Assembly (NCBI GenBank): GCA_902611475.1
Contig: CACLZW010000004.1
Location: forward strand, 1 to 64,000
Direction of reading: 5' to 3'
Source: an uncultured Alphaproteobacteria bacterium
GTDB taxonomy: Bacteria; Pseudomonadota; Alphaproteobacteria; Rhodobacterales; Rhodobacteraceae
Length of the DNA: 64,000 nucleotides
The notes under the pieces are model-generated. The model was given only the letters and a program-made list of their open reading frames with translations, ran no database searches and had not been told where the DNA came from. This document shows positions 1 to 11,037 of the stretch, in pieces. The number at the start of each line of letters is the position of its first letter. Positions within the stretch are counted from its first letter, which is position 1. The position numbers and the translations under genes are program-made.

Positions 1-159
1 AGCTTTTGTAGATCGAGACCATTTATGGGATCCGTGATATTTGGTGCATCAAACGTAGATCAACTAAAGTTGATTTTAAAAGGTAAAGACATATACCTTA
101 AAGACGAGGTGTTAGCAGAAGTTAACAAGCTTTATAAAAAAATTCCAATGCCTATGTAA
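1..159 (+). CDS. Aldo/keto reductase, C-terminal fragment (gene starts before the window)
   Basis: Frame 1 reads SFCRSRPFMGSVIFGASNVDQLKLILKGKDIYLKDEVLAEVNKLYKKIPMPM*, matching the Tas-like aldo/keto reductase C-terminus (IIGAT.. / L.. EVLAEI.. pattern). Confidence 0.7.
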   Translation, partial: SFCRSRPFMGSVIFGASNVDQLKLILKGKDIYLKDEVLAEVNKLYKKIPMPM

Positions 160-162
160 GTT

Positions 163-1080
163 ATGAAAAGTCAAATTTCAATTGAGAATGTCTCAAAAGT
201 ATTTGGAGGGCATAAAGCTTTAAATAATGTTTCCCTTGAAATCAAAGAAGGTGAAATCTTCGCTTTATTGGGGCCAAATGGTGCTGGAAAGACAACATTA
301 ATATCAGCTATATGTGGGTTGTGTATGCAATCAAGTGGGAATATCAAAGTTAATAATTTTGATACTTTAACTCACTACAAAGAGACGAGAAATCAAATTG
401 GGTTAGTTCCTCAAGAGTTACCTTTAGATGGATTTGAGAGCGTTTATAACTCATGTCAATTTTCGAGAGGGCTCTTTGGATTAAAAGACAGCCGAGATCA
501 TATTGAAAAAATTTTAAAAACCTTGTCACTCTTTGATAAAAGAGATGAACAGATTTTTGGACTGTCGGGGGGAATGAAAAGACGTCTCCTTATAGCTAAA
601 GCTTTGGCACATGAACCCAAAATCCTTTTTTTGGATGAGCCTACTGCAGGTGTTGATGTGTCATTAAGAAGAGATATTTGGAAGCTCATAGAAGATCAAA
701 AAAAAATGGGCGTTACTATCATTCTTACAACACACTATATCGAGGAAGCGGAACAGTTGGCTGACAGAGTTGGCATTATTAATTCAGGCGAAATTATTCT
801 CGTTAAAGAAAAAACTGCTCTTATGAGTGAATTTAGTAAAAAAACTACTTTTATAAGATTGAGTAAAAAGCTTAAGAACCCTTCTTTTATGAAAAAAAAT
901 AAAAAGATTTCACTTACAGAGAATGGTATGACGCTTAAGCTCGTTGGCATCAACAACAAGTCTAATGAATTACAATCCATCGTGAATTTACTTTCGCAGA
1001 ATGGTATCGCTTTTACTGAAATTAATACAGTAGACAACTCATTAGAGGATATATTTTTAGATTTGGTTGAAACGCAATGA
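163..1080 (+). CDS. ABC-2 type transporter ATP-binding protein (YadG/CcmA-like)
   Basis: Walker A GPNGAGKTT, signature LSGGMKRRL, Walker B ILFLDEPTAGVD; overlaps the downstream permease by ATGA. Confidence 0.93.
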   Translation: MKSQISIENVSKVFGGHKALNNVSLEIKEGEIFALLGPNGAGKTTLISAICGLCMQSSGNIKVNNFDTLTHYKETRNQIGLVPQELPLDGFESVYNSCQFSRGLFGLKDSRDHIEKILKTLSLFDKRDEQIFGLSGGMKRRLLIAKALAHEPKILFLDEPTAGVDVSLRRDIWKLIEDQKKMGVTIILTTHYIEEAEQLADRVGIINSGEIILVKEKTALMSEFSKKTTFIRLSKKLKNPSFMKKNKKISLTENGMTLKLVGINNKSNELQSIVNLLSQNGIAFTEINTVDNSLEDIFLDLVETQ

Positions 1081-1838
1081 ACATTCAAGCCGCAATAACA
1101 ATTTACAAATTTGAGATGGCTCGCTTTAGGCGGACTATATTTCAGAGCTTGGTAGCTCCGATAATCACTACTTCCCTCTATTTTGTGGTCTTTGGCGCCG
1201 CGATTGGATCAAAAATTGAAACCATTAATGGCGTCTCATATGGCTCATTCATAGTACCAGGATTAATAATGCTTTATCTGATGACTGAAAGTATCAACAA
1301 CGCCGCCTTCGGAATTTATTTTCCCAAATTTGTTGGCTCAATTTTCGAAGTCCTATCAGCACCTGTCTCTTCTTTGGAAGCCACTGTTGGTTATGTTGGT
1401 GCCGCAGCTTCAAAGTCGACGATAATTGGCTTGATGATCTTTCTTACCTCTAATCTATTTGTTACCCATGATATAAAATATCCTTTAGTAATGGCTATTT
1501 TTATAATTTTGACAGCAATCACCTTTTCTCTTTTCGGATTTATAATTGGTATCTGGGCACAAAACTGGGAGAAATTGAGTATTATACCCACTCTACTTGT
1601 AACCCCATTAGTATTTCTCGGAGGCAGTTTTTACTCCATTGATATGTTGCCTGAGTTTTGGCAAAAGGTATCATTACTTAACCCTGTTTTTTATCTTATA
1701 AGCGGTTTTAGATGGAGTTTTTTTGGTACATCTGAAATACCTATAGCCCTATCTATAGTAGCTATATTGTCATTTATGGCGATCTGTCTAGCAGTTATTG
1801 CCATAATTTTCAAAACGGGCTACAGACTACGAACATAA
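1077..1838 (+). CDS. ABC-2 type transporter permease (YadH-like)
   Basis: Hydrophobic multi-TM protein with LGGSFYSIDMLPEFWQKVSLLNPVFYLISGFR motif; coupled to the ATPase gene. Confidence 0.9.
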   Translation: MNIQAAITIYKFEMARFRRTIFQSLVAPIITTSLYFVVFGAAIGSKIETINGVSYGSFIVPGLIMLYLMTESINNAAFGIYFPKFVGSIFEVLSAPVSSLEATVGYVGAAASKSTIIGLMIFLTSNLFVTHDIKYPLVMAIFIILTAITFSLFGFIIGIWAQNWEKLSIIPTLLVTPLVFLGGSFYSIDMLPEFWQKVSLLNPVFYLISGFRWSFFGTSEIPIALSIVAILSFMAICLAVIAIIFKTGYRLRT

Positions 1839-3056
1839 TCAGAAAAAGGCTTGAATACCTGTTTGAGCTCTACCCAAAATGAGTGCATGTATATCATGTG
1901 TACCCTCGTAAGTGTTAACCGTCTCTAAATTTTGCGCGTGGCGCATTACACCGTACTCAGATGATATACCGTTCCCTCCATGCATATCTCTTGCTTGACG
2001 AGCGATATCCAGTGCTTTACCACAATTGTTTCTTTTCATCAGGCTTATTGCTTCTGGTGCACCGCGACCCTCATCTATCAGTCTGCCTAGCCTGAGCGCT
2101 CCTTGTAAACCTAACGAAATCTCCGTTTGCATATCAGCCAATTTTTTTTGAAATAATTGAGTCCCGGCTAAAGGCTTATTAAATTGCTTTCTTGACAGAC
2201 CGTAATCTCTTGCTGCATGCCAGCAAAATTCCGCAGCGCCCATGGCTCCCCAGGCTATGCCATATCTCGCCATGTTTAAACAACTGAAAGGTCCTTTCAA
2301 ACCTTCAACATCCTCTAAAATATTTTCTTCAGGAACAAAGACATTATTAAAACTTATTTCACCAGTAACAGAAGCACGCAAGCTCAATTTCCCGGGTATT
2401 TTTTTCGTTTCCAGTCCAACGAAATTCTTTTCTAATATAAAGCCTTTAATTTTATTCTCATGAAATTCCGACTTTGCCCAAATAACGAAAACATCTGCTA
2501 TAGGAGCATTTGAGATCCACATTTTTGAACCATTCAACTCAAATCCACCGGCTACTTTTTTTGCTTTTGTCGTCATAGAAGCTGGGTCAGAACCAGAGTT
2601 TGCTTCTGTGAGCCCAAAGCAGCCAACACTTGCACCAGATGCCAATTTTGGAAGGTATTTTTCTTTTTGTGATTGGGATCCAAATTTGTATATAGGATAC
2701 ATTACAAGAGATGATTGAACTGACATCATAGACCTGTAGCCTGAATCTACTTTTTCTATCTCTCTTGTTATTAATCCATATGAAACGTAATTAGCTCCTA
2801 GCCCCCCAAATTCCTCCGGTATTGTACACCCTAGCAAGCCGGTGTCGCCCATGAGTTTGAAAATGCCCTCATCTATAATTTCTTCGTTATATGCTTTTTC
2901 GATTCGCACGCTAAGCTCCTTATTAGCAAAGGAGGCAGCTGTCTCGCTAATCATCCTTTCCTCTTCTGAAAGTTGATCGGATATCAGAAATGGGTCGGCC
3001 CATTGAAAAAAAGAGTCCCTGTCTTTTTTTTCTTTTACTTCGATAGTGTCTTTCAT
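1839..3056 (-). CDS. Acyl-CoA dehydrogenase, glutaryl-CoA dehydrogenase-like
   Basis: ACAD fold motifs; [105 protein letters not shown] typical of GcdH. Confidence 0.88.
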   Translation of the reverse strand: MKDTIEVKEKKDRDSFFQWADPFLISDQLSEEERMISETAASFANKELSVRIEKAYNEEIIDEGIFKLMGDTGLLGCTIPEEFGGLGANYVSYGLITREIEKVDSGYRSMMSVQSSLVMYPIYKFGSQSQKEKYLPKLASGASVGCFGLTEANSGSDPASMTTKAKKVAGGFELNGSKMWISNAPIADVFVIWAKSEFHENKIKGFILEKNFVGLETKKIPGKLSLRASVTGEISFNNVFVPEENILEDVEGLKGPFSCLNMARYGIAWGAMGAAEFCWHAARDYGLSRKQFNKPLAGTQLFQKKLADMQTEISLGLQGALRLGRLIDEGRGAPEAISLMKRNNCGKALDIARQARDMHGGNGISSEYGVMRHAQNLETVNTYEGTHDIHALILGRAQTGIQAFF

Positions 3057-3186
3057 AGAGATTCCCTTTTGACTTTTTAGGATTTTGATACTTTAATTAT
3101 AGTATTGTGTTTGAAAAAATACAGTGTTTTGGGGGAAGTTTTTCATTGCCACCATTTTTTAACGTCAAATAATAGGATTTAGACAA

Positions 3187-4506
3187 ATGGCCAATAACAT
3201 TATTAAGAATTCATTAGAAAATCATTGGATGCCGTTTACCGATAACAGAGGCTTTAAGATAGACCCAAGACTTATTACAGAAGCCTCAGGTGTATATATG
3301 ACTAGCCATAAGAATACAAAAATCATTGATGGTTCTTCTGGCTTATTTTGTTCTCCTGCTGGACACTGTCATCCAAAAATTATTGAAGCAGTTCACAATC
3401 AGCTGAAGAAGAACACCTACACATCTCCTTTTGGTATGGGCCATCCAGCCAGTTTCGAATTAGCAGATAAAGTCTCGGAACTTACTCCAGAAGAAATGAA
3501 CCATGTATTTTTTGTAAATTCAGGTTCTGAAGCTATAGATACAGCATTAAAAATAATAATGTCCTATAATTCTGCTACCGGTCAAAATAGGCATCGTTTT
3601 GTAAGTAGAGAAAGAGCTTATCATGGGGTCAATATTGGCGGAGTATCTTTATCCGGAATGGTTAATAACCGAAGAACCTTTCCCGTAGTTATGCCGAACG
3701 TTGTGTTAATGCGACATACATGGACCGGAGAAGAGCTTAAAGTTAAAGGGCAACCTAAAAATGGAGTTGAACTAGCTAATGACCTAGAAAGGTTTGCACA
3801 AGCTTATGGTGGCAATACTATCGCCGCTTGTTTCGTTGAGCCAGTTGCAGGGTCGACAGGAACTTTAGTACCCCCAGAGGGTTACCTTGAAAGACTAAGA
3901 GAAATATGTGATGAGCATGGGATTTTACTTGTTTTTGACGAGGTAATAACTGGCTTTGGTCGAATGGGAACTCCTTTTGCTTCACAAAAATTTGATGTAA
4001 CGCCAGACATTATGACAATGGCAAAAGCAATTACAAATGGTTCGATGCCAATGGGGGCAGTATGTGTCAAAGACCATATTTATGAAACTGTTACAGATAA
4101 CTCTAACCCAGATACTATTGAGTTTTTTCACGGATATACTTATTCTGGTCACCCCGGTTCATGTGCAGCAGGTTTGGCATCACTTGAAATATATGAGGAG
4201 GAAGATTTATTTAACAGAGCTAATGAAATGTCTGGTTATTTTCTTGATGCTCTTTTTTCACTCTGCGATCATCCACTAGTAAAAGATGTGAGAGGAATTG
4301 GGATGATGGGTGGAGTAGAGCTTCATGCCGACGGGCATCCAGGAAAAAGAGGAACAAAATTCCAAAAAGAGTTGTTCTGGGAGGGTCTACACGTCAAATT
4401 TACTGGTGACTCAGGAATTGTAGCTCCAATGTTCATTTCTGAACATAAACATATTGATGAGATCATTGAAAAGTTTAGGAGTACCCTAAACAAACATGGG
4501 AATTAA
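3187..4506 (+). CDS. Class III (PLP) aminotransferase, omega-amino acid--pyruvate transaminase-like
   Basis: FVNSGSEAIDTALK, LVFDEVITGFGRMG, HGYTYSGHPGSCAAGLA motifs. Confidence 0.9.
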   Translation: MANNIIKNSLENHWMPFTDNRGFKIDPRLITEASGVYMTSHKNTKIIDGSSGLFCSPAGHCHPKIIEAVHNQLKKNTYTSPFGMGHPASFELADKVSELTPEEMNHVFFVNSGSEAIDTALKIIMSYNSATGQNRHRFVSRERAYHGVNIGGVSLSGMVNNRRTFPVVMPNVVLMRHTWTGEELKVKGQPKNGVELANDLERFAQAYGGNTIAACFVEPVAGSTGTLVPPEGYLERLREICDEHGILLVFDEVITGFGRMGTPFASQKFDVTPDIMTMAKAITNGSMPMGAVCVKDHIYETVTDNSNPDTIEFFHGYTYSGHPGSCAAGLASLEIYEEEDLFNRANEMSGYFLDALFSLCDHPLVKDVRGIGMMGGVELHADGHPGKRGTKFQKELFWEGLHVKFTGDSGIVAPMFISEHKHIDEIIEKFRSTLNKHGN

Positions 4507-4524
4507 TCGAACGAAGATTTAATA

Positions 4525-6009
4525 ATGAATTCCATTAATTTGGAGAATACATACACATCTCTGCCTCAAGAGTTTTTCAGGTATACAGAGGCAGAGGCTA
4601 TGCCTGATGTCAATGTGGTTACGATAAACGAACAATTAGCGGACTTGCTTAACATCGATATTGGTTTTTTAAAAAGTCAATCTGGCCTTAGATTTCTAAG
4701 TGGGAAAAATTCTAAAACGCTTCCTAATTCTATTTCTCTAGCATACGCAGGGCATCAATTCGGGCATTTGGTACCACAATTAGGTGATGGCCGCGCAGTT
4801 CTACTGGGAGACAAAATTTGTCAAGATGGTGTGAGGCGAGACATACAACTAAAAGGAAGTGGAAAAACATACTTCTCTCGAGGAGGAGATGGTAGAGCGG
4901 GAATAGGACCTGTTATTAGAGAGTACCTAATTTCGGAGAGTATGCACCATTTGGGAGTTCCTACCACTAGGTCTTTAGCTGTTTTATTAACCGGGGAAAA
5001 GGTTGTTAGAGCAGAAGTTTCCCCTGGAGCGATGCTGGCAAGAGTTGCAAAAAGCCATGTTAGAGTTGGTACATTTGAGTTTTTTGCAATAAGAAATCAG
5101 AAGGACCATATAAGAAAGTTGGCCGATTTTATGATTGAAAGAAGCCATCCAGACCTATCTGATAAAAAGGAAAAATATAAATTATTTTTTGAGAGAATAG
5201 TTAAAGGTCAAGCTACCTTAGTGGCTCAATGGAACTCAGTTGGTTTTATTCACGGTGTAATGAATACAGATAATACCTCCATATCTTGCGAGACAATCGA
5301 TTATGGGCCATGTGCGTTCATGGACTCTTATGAAGCAAATAAAGTTTTTAGCTCAATAGACCAGTATGGAAGATACGCTTTCTCTAACCAATCACGCGTA
5401 GCTCCATGGAACCTAAGCAGGTTGGCAGAAACCATTTTATTTTTAATTTCCAAGAATACATCAGACGCAATAAAAGTAGTTGAAGAAATTCTTTTTGATT
5501 TTGATAAAAATTTCAACAATTCTTTAGATATTTTAATATCACACAAATTGGGGTTTAAAAATAACTCAAAAAAAACAAGCTCGCTTTATTCCGAGTTACT
5601 GAATTTAATGGAGGCTGGTAAAGCAGATTTTACCGGGACTTTCAAGTCACTCAAAGCAACGCTAATTAAAGAAGACGACACTGCTTTCTTAAATAATTTT
5701 AGAAATTCAGATGAGGAGAACCAGCACGCTGTTAGTCAATGGTTAGGCAATTGGAGAAAATTATTACAGGAAAATAGCAAGAGTAAAACCGAGGCAATTG
5801 AATTGCTAAGTTCAAGTAACCCTGAGTTTATTATGAGAAACCATCTTGTAGAACAGGCTATTGGGAAAGCAACAAAGGGTGATTTTTCTGATTTTGAGAT
5901 TCTATGTGATCTTTTAATTACTCCTTTCGAAGTAAAGGAAAATCATGAAACGTTTTATAATGCACCAAGAGATAGCGAAGTCGTGCATCAAACTTTCTGT
6001 GGGACATAA
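4525..6009 (+). CDS. selO: Protein adenylyltransferase SelO (YdiU/UPF0061)
   Basis: AYAGHQFGHLVPQLGDGRAVLLGD, QLKGSGKTYFSRGGDGRAGIGPVIREYLISE, MNTDNTSISCETIDYGPCAFMD; C-terminal QTFCGT. Confidence 0.95.
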   Translation: MNSINLENTYTSLPQEFFRYTEAEAMPDVNVVTINEQLADLLNIDIGFLKSQSGLRFLSGKNSKTLPNSISLAYAGHQFGHLVPQLGDGRAVLLGDKICQDGVRRDIQLKGSGKTYFSRGGDGRAGIGPVIREYLISESMHHLGVPTTRSLAVLLTGEKVVRAEVSPGAMLARVAKSHVRVGTFEFFAIRNQKDHIRKLADFMIERSHPDLSDKKEKYKLFFERIVKGQATLVAQWNSVGFIHGVMNTDNTSISCETIDYGPCAFMDSYEANKVFSSIDQYGRYAFSNQSRVAPWNLSRLAETILFLISKNTSDAIKVVEEILFDFDKNFNNSLDILISHKLGFKNNSKKTSSLYSELLNLMEAGKADFTGTFKSLKATLIKEDDTAFLNNFRNSDEENQHAVSQWLGNWRKLLQENSKSKTEAIELLSSSNPEFIMRNHLVEQAIGKATKGDFSDFEILCDLLITPFEVKENHETFYNAPRDSEVVHQTFCGT

Positions 6010-6524
6010 TGTCTGCAAATAAAAGTTTAAATATTCCCACTCATTATAATAAATTTCACATCCTTATCCACTGGCTAGTAGTTGTCATCATCTTGTTCCA
6101 AATGATCACTGGCGATAAAATTGCCTTAGAATTTTTAGCACTTCGTAATGAGGCCATCACCAACAATGGAAATACAAGCAATAGTCAATTTCATATATTA
6201 GGAGGCGTATTTATATTTTTACTTATGGCTGTTAGAATTTTTCTAAGAATAAAATTTGGTGTCCCTACTCCCACAAAGAAAACAAATGCTTTATTGAAAT
6301 TTTTATCAACTTTTGTGCATTTGGGGATTTATTATATTCTTTTTGCTATTCCTATTACCGGTCTATTGGCCTTTTCAACTGTCAATATCGATCTGGGTAT
6401 AGCTCACAAAATTCTAGTTAATATATTATACCTCTTTATACTAACCCATCTCATTGGCGTTGCTTATCATCAAATTTTTCTTGGGGATAATATTATGCAA
6501 AGGATAACCAGCTGGAAATCATAG
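6009..6524 (+). CDS. Cytochrome b561 family protein
   Basis: Four-TM protein beginning HYNKFHILIHWLVVVIILFQMITG with conserved His residues. Confidence 0.85.
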   Translation: MSANKSLNIPTHYNKFHILIHWLVVVIILFQMITGDKIALEFLALRNEAITNNGNTSNSQFHILGGVFIFLLMAVRIFLRIKFGVPTPTKKTNALLKFLSTFVHLGIYYILFAIPITGLLAFSTVNIDLGIAHKILVNILYLFILTHLIGVAYHQIFLGDNIMQRITSWKS

Positions 6525-6525
6525 C

Positions 6526-7551
6526 TTATTGTTTTCCAGAAACTCCTGAATCTTCAAACGTGGCCATTTCTACATGACACTTGAAAGCCGCTTTGACTAT
6601 GGAAGTAGCTAAGGCAGCACCGGACCCTTCCCCTAAGGCCATATCTAGACGCAAAATAGGCTTTTTGTTTAACATCTTTAGTAGCAACAGATGCCCTGGT
6701 TCCTTAGAGCAGTGCCCAAATAAACAATGATCAAGGATATCCTTCCTTTCGAAGAAAATCGGTAATACTGCTGCAGTACAAATAAAACCATCTAAAATTA
6801 CTGGCACCGAATAATGCTTCGCAGCTACTACAGCTCCACAAATCGCTGCTTGTTCTCTACCGCCTAGAGATACGCCTGCATCGAGAGGTCTTACAATACC
6901 AGGCCGATTTGTCTTTACTGCTCTTTCAATTATTTTGCCCTTATGTATTACCTGGTCTTGGTTAGAGCCAGTTCCTGGTCCTACCCATGAACTTACTTCG
7001 TTATTAAAAAAATAATAACATAATGCTGATGCAATTGTTGTATTACCAATTCCCATTTCTCCCAATGTAATTAAATCCATATTCTCTGAAACTGCACGCA
7101 ACCCTATGTTAAAGGACTTAATAAACTCCGTTTCATCCATGGCACGTCCAATGGATATATCAGCCGTTGGTTTTTCTAGATCGATCGGGATAACCTCTAG
7201 ATTGATTTCGTTTGACTCACATATCTTATTTATTGCTGCTTTTCCCAATTTAAACGTTTCTACCATCTGAAAAGTAACTTCTTGAGGAAATGGGTTTATT
7301 GATTGTCTACACACACCATGATTACCAGCAAATACAATAGTGGATATTGTCTCCATGTCTTTCATAGTCTTTTTGCCCCAAGATGACAAAAAAACTGCTA
7401 TGTCTTCAAGCTGACCTAGGGAATTGGCTGGTTTCAACAAATTCTTTTGCCTTTCAACAGCTTTTTCTTTTAATTCTTTGGACCATGTTGGTGCGCTATC
7501 CACTAAATTAAAAATATCATCTATAGTGTGGACTAATTCTAATTTTTTCAT
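6526..7551 (-). CDS. cobT: Nicotinate-nucleotide--dimethylbenzimidazole phosphoribosyltransferase
   Basis: FAGNHGVCRQSINPFPQEVT, GEMGIGNTTIASAL, LDAGVSLGGREQAAICGAVVAA, LDMALGEGSGAALA. Confidence 0.95.
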   Translation of the reverse strand: MKKLELVHTIDDIFNLVDSAPTWSKELKEKAVERQKNLLKPANSLGQLEDIAVFLSSWGKKTMKDMETISTIVFAGNHGVCRQSINPFPQEVTFQMVETFKLGKAAINKICESNEINLEVIPIDLEKPTADISIGRAMDETEFIKSFNIGLRAVSENMDLITLGEMGIGNTTIASALCYYFFNNEVSSWVGPGTGSNQDQVIHKGKIIERAVKTNRPGIVRPLDAGVSLGGREQAAICGAVVAAKHYSVPVILDGFICTAAVLPIFFERKDILDHCLFGHCSKEPGHLLLLKMLNKKPILRLDMALGEGSGAALATSIVKAAFKCHVEMATFEDSGVSGKQ

Positions 7552-7587
7552 AAAAACTCAATATGGATATGTTAAAACGACTATAGT

Positions 7588-8601
7588 TTGGATATAAAAA
7601 TTTTAAGGCAAAGACAACTGATTATTACCATGTACTCTGAAATTTATTTTATGGTCCCCTTAATACTCTTAATAGCCCTAACCCTGGATATTATAATAGG
7701 GTGGCCGGAAAAAGTTTACGAGAATATTGGGCACCCAGTTACTTGGATTGGCAAAGTAATATCGTATTTTGAACACTTACTAAATAAGAGAGAATACTCG
7801 AAAAAATCACTTAAACTCCTTGGGACTTTAACTTTTTTTCTAACCGTGTTCCCAATAACAGCGATAGCTTTTTTGATAGAGCAAATGCTTTTAAATTTTT
7901 ATTATGGTTTTGTTATCCAAGCATTATTAATTTGGCCATTTTTAGCAACTAAATCTCTCTACACACATGTTAAAGATGTCGCGGATTCGCTTGACAAAAA
8001 AGACTTAATTGCTTCCCGAGCAGCGCTCTCAAAGATAGTCGGTAGAGACTTAACAAATTCCGATGAAAATACTATATGTGGTGGCGCCATCGAAAGCTTA
8101 TCTGAGAACACGTCTGATGGAATAATCGCTCCTTTATTTTGGGCATTTCTTTTTGGACTTCCTGGAATAGTTTTTTATAAAGCGATAAATACGTTGGACA
8201 GTATGGTAGGGTATAAGAACAATAAGTTCATAGACTTTGGCTGGTTTAGCGCTACCGTTGATGACTTTGTAAATTGGGTGCCAGCGAGATTGTCTTCTAT
8301 TCTTTTTTGTGCCCTTACTCTTAAACCAATTAAAACATTTCTATTTTCTTTAAAGAATGCAAAAGCAAGCACTTCTCCAAATGCTGGATGGCCACAAGCA
8401 ACATTCGCGTACATTCTTGGGATATCTCTTCTTGGGCCAAAACGATCAAAAGGCATACTTATCGAACAGCCAACTATCAACGTTGGGCACCCTTTACCTA
8501 ACAAAGAAAACCTCTCAACAGCTCTTAAATATTATATTTATATTATTATTGAAATATACGTAATACTCTTTGCTCTCAATTTTTGGTTCATGAATGGGTA
8601 A
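7588..8601 (+). CDS. cobD: Adenosylcobinamide-phosphate synthase (CobD/CbiB)
   Basis: HPVTWIGKVI, LSKIVGRDLTNSDENTICGGAIESLSENTSDGIIAPLFWAFLFGLPG, NTLDSMVGYKNNKFIDFGWFSATVDDFVNWVPARL. True start may be 7630 or 7651. Confidence 0.93.
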   Translation: MDIKILRQRQLIITMYSEIYFMVPLILLIALTLDIIIGWPEKVYENIGHPVTWIGKVISYFEHLLNKREYSKKSLKLLGTLTFFLTVFPITAIAFLIEQMLLNFYYGFVIQALLIWPFLATKSLYTHVKDVADSLDKKDLIASRAALSKIVGRDLTNSDENTICGGAIESLSENTSDGIIAPLFWAFLFGLPGIVFYKAINTLDSMVGYKNNKFIDFGWFSATVDDFVNWVPARLSSILFCALTLKPIKTFLFSLKNAKASTSPNAGWPQATFAYILGISLLGPKRSKGILIEQPTINVGHPLPNKENLSTALKYYIYIIIEIYVILFALNFWFMNG

Positions 8602-9574
8602 TAAGGATCTTAATATACAACACGGAGGTGATATTGACCTTGCCATAAAAAAATATGGAGGGCAAAGAGCAGATTGGATAGACCTCTCTACTGGTATAAA
8701 TAGAACCTCGTATCCATGGCAGGAAAGCGTAAAGGTCGAGTTAAGAGACTTACCAAGTAATAAACTTTTGATGGGTTTAGAGAAAGCTGCATCGAGAGCA
8801 TATAAGGTCGCAGAAGGCACTGATACCGCAGCTGTTCAGGGGGCTCAACAAATTATTAGCCTCTTACCTATATGCTTAAAAAATTATAATTCAGTAGCTA
8901 TACTTGGACCAACATATAATGAGTATGAAAAGGCTTTCAAAAGTTCCGGAATTAAAGCCGAGACAGTATCTGAGGTTTCAAAACTATCTTCTAGTGATAT
9001 TGCTATTATAGTTAATCCTAATAATCCTACAGGTAAAGTGATTGCCGAAGAGGTACTTGACGATTTGTCAAAAAAAGTAAGAATTTTGATTATTGATGAA
9101 AGCTTTAAAATGTTCTCTTCGAGAAGAATTCAAAAGTTCGATAATGTAATACAAATTAACTCACTGGGAAAATTCTTTGGCTTAGCAGGCGTAAGACTTG
9201 GATTTGTATCAGGCCCCTCTGATTTTATTAAATCGGTAAGAGGAATGTTAGGACCTTGGCCAGTTTCTAGCGTAGCTGCCGAAATTGGCATAATTGCCCT
9301 GAATGACAAAACTTGGATATCTGCAATGGAAAAAATATTGCTTGAAGGGAGTAATGTTTTGCATGAAGCTTGTAATACAAAAAATTGGAAATTAGTTGGA
9401 AAAACTAATTTATTTCATACGTATGCCACTTCGAATTGTGTTGAAGTTGAAGAGCAATTTGCAGCCCATTATATTTGGATTAGAACTTTTGATTATTCTA
9501 AAAGCTGGGTAAGACTTGGCATTCCAACTTCAAAGTATGAGTGGGCAAGAGTTAGACATGCGCTCAATCAATAA
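8594..9574 (+). CDS. cobC: Threonine-phosphate decarboxylase-like aminotransferase (CobC)
   Basis: HGGDIDLAIKKYGG, IDLSTGINRTSYPW, IIVNPNNPTGKV, LIIDESF, NSLGKFFGLAGVRLGFVSGP; overlaps cobD. Confidence 0.9.
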   Translation: MGNKDLNIQHGGDIDLAIKKYGGQRADWIDLSTGINRTSYPWQESVKVELRDLPSNKLLMGLEKAASRAYKVAEGTDTAAVQGAQQIISLLPICLKNYNSVAILGPTYNEYEKAFKSSGIKAETVSEVSKLSSSDIAIIVNPNNPTGKVIAEEVLDDLSKKVRILIIDESFKMFSSRRIQKFDNVIQINSLGKFFGLAGVRLGFVSGPSDFIKSVRGMLGPWPVSSVAAEIGIIALNDKTWISAMEKILLEGSNVLHEACNTKNWKLVGKTNLFHTYATSNCVEVEEQFAAHYIWIRTFDYSKSWVRLGIPTSKYEWARVRHALNQ

Positions 9575-11035
9575 TTAGATATTCTTGGCGACAGATAATA
9601 TTGAATCAACATCAAGATTATCCTCTATTACTCTCACAAATTCCTCTAAAATAAATTCAATAGTGTCATGGAAAGAGATGTCTTCTTTTTTCTCTTCTGC
9701 ACTTAATTTAGCTACAAAGTTATTTCTAAATTCGTCAGAAAAAAATAAGCCATGAAGATAGGTGCCCATAACGAGCCTATTAGACGATATTGCACCATCT
9801 TTTCTGTTGTCTAAAATGGCGAAGGGATTATTACAATCACTTCCAGAAGTAATACCCAGATGTATTTCATAACCAGAAATTTTTTTCCCATTTATAGTGC
9901 TGATAAATTCTTTTTTTCCAAGATTCTTTTCTTTCCCCATTTTTGTTTTAACGTTTAGGAGGCCAAGGCCTTTTGCTTTCGATGGTGTACCGTCATATCC
10001 TTGATCATCTATTATTTCGTTACCTAAAATTTGGTAACCGCCACAAATTCCCAATATAGAACCTCCTCTTCTGTAATGCGCCTTAATATCGATATCCCAG
10101 CCTTGGTATTTAAGAAATTTTAGGTCAGCTATTGTTGACTTTGTTCCTGGTATTATAATCAACTTCGTATCTGCTGGTATAGGATTGCCGGGTTCGACAA
10201 ATTGTAATTTTAATCGATTGTCAATTTTGAGAGGATCAAAATCATCAAAGTTTGCAATACGAGATAGCTTCAAGACCGAAATTACGCACTTACCGGTGCC
10301 GAAACTATTCTTCAGATCTTGACTATCCTCTGCTGGAAATAATTTTGCCTTGTCAAAGAAGGGCATAACCCCAAAACTCTTCCAATCTGTTTTCTTTTCA
10401 ATGAAGGCAACCCCATCATCAAACAAACTTTTGTCTCCACGAAACTTATTTATAATGAACCCTTCAATTAAGTTTTTGTCGTTTTGGTCAAGGACTTCTT
10501 TTGTACCTATAAGCTGAGCAATAACCCCGCCTCTTTCAATATCTGCTGCTACTATTACAGGAACACTCAAAACTGAAGCAAACCCCATGTTTGCAATATC
10601 AGCCTTTCTGAGATTAACTTCTGCTAAACTACCTGCGCCTTCTGCAATGACCAGATCATAGTCATTAACCAAATTCGTAAAACTATTTATTGCTATCCCT
10701 ATAAATTTATCTTTATGAGAATAATACTCCCGTGCTTTCAGAGATTTATATTTTTTCCCATTCAAAATAACCTGAGACCCAATCATGCTTTCTGGTTTTA
10801 ATAGAACTGGATTCATGTCGGAATGAAAATCAATACCCGCTGCATAAGCTTGAAATGATTGTGCTCTGCCAGCTTCACCTCCGTCCACCGTTATAGCAGC
10901 ATTGTTTGACATATTCTGAGGTTTAAAAGGAGCAACCCGCAGGCCTCGTTTCTTAGCCGCTCTTATAAGCCCAGCGACTAAAAGTGATTTTCCAACATTG
11001 GAACCACACCCCTGAATCATTAGCGCTTTTCCCAT
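9575..11035 (-). CDS. cobQ: Cobyric acid synthase
   Basis: MIQGCGSNVGKSLLVAGLIRAAKKRGLRVAPFKPQNMSNNAAIT, amidotransferase GSILGICGGYQILG. Confidence 0.96.
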   Translation of the reverse strand: MGKALMIQGCGSNVGKSLLVAGLIRAAKKRGLRVAPFKPQNMSNNAAITVDGGEAGRAQSFQAYAAGIDFHSDMNPVLLKPESMIGSQVILNGKKYKSLKAREYYSHKDKFIGIAINSFTNLVNDYDLVIAEGAGSLAEVNLRKADIANMGFASVLSVPVIVAADIERGGVIAQLIGTKEVLDQNDKNLIEGFIINKFRGDKSLFDDGVAFIEKKTDWKSFGVMPFFDKAKLFPAEDSQDLKNSFGTGKCVISVLKLSRIANFDDFDPLKIDNRLKLQFVEPGNPIPADTKLIIIPGTKSTIADLKFLKYQGWDIDIKAHYRRGGSILGICGGYQILGNEIIDDQGYDGTPSKAKGLGLLNVKTKMGKEKNLGKKEFISTINGKKISGYEIHLGITSGSDCNNPFAILDNRKDGAISSNRLVMGTYLHGLFFSDEFRNNFVAKLSAEEKKEDISFHDTIEFILEEFVRVIEDNLDVDSILSVAKNI

Positions 11036-11037
11036 AG

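Noticed and set aside
5950-6009. SelO C-terminus FCGT considered as a Sec-containing end
   Set aside because: The codon is TGT (Cys) followed by a normal TAA; bacterial SelO commonly has Cys or other residues here.
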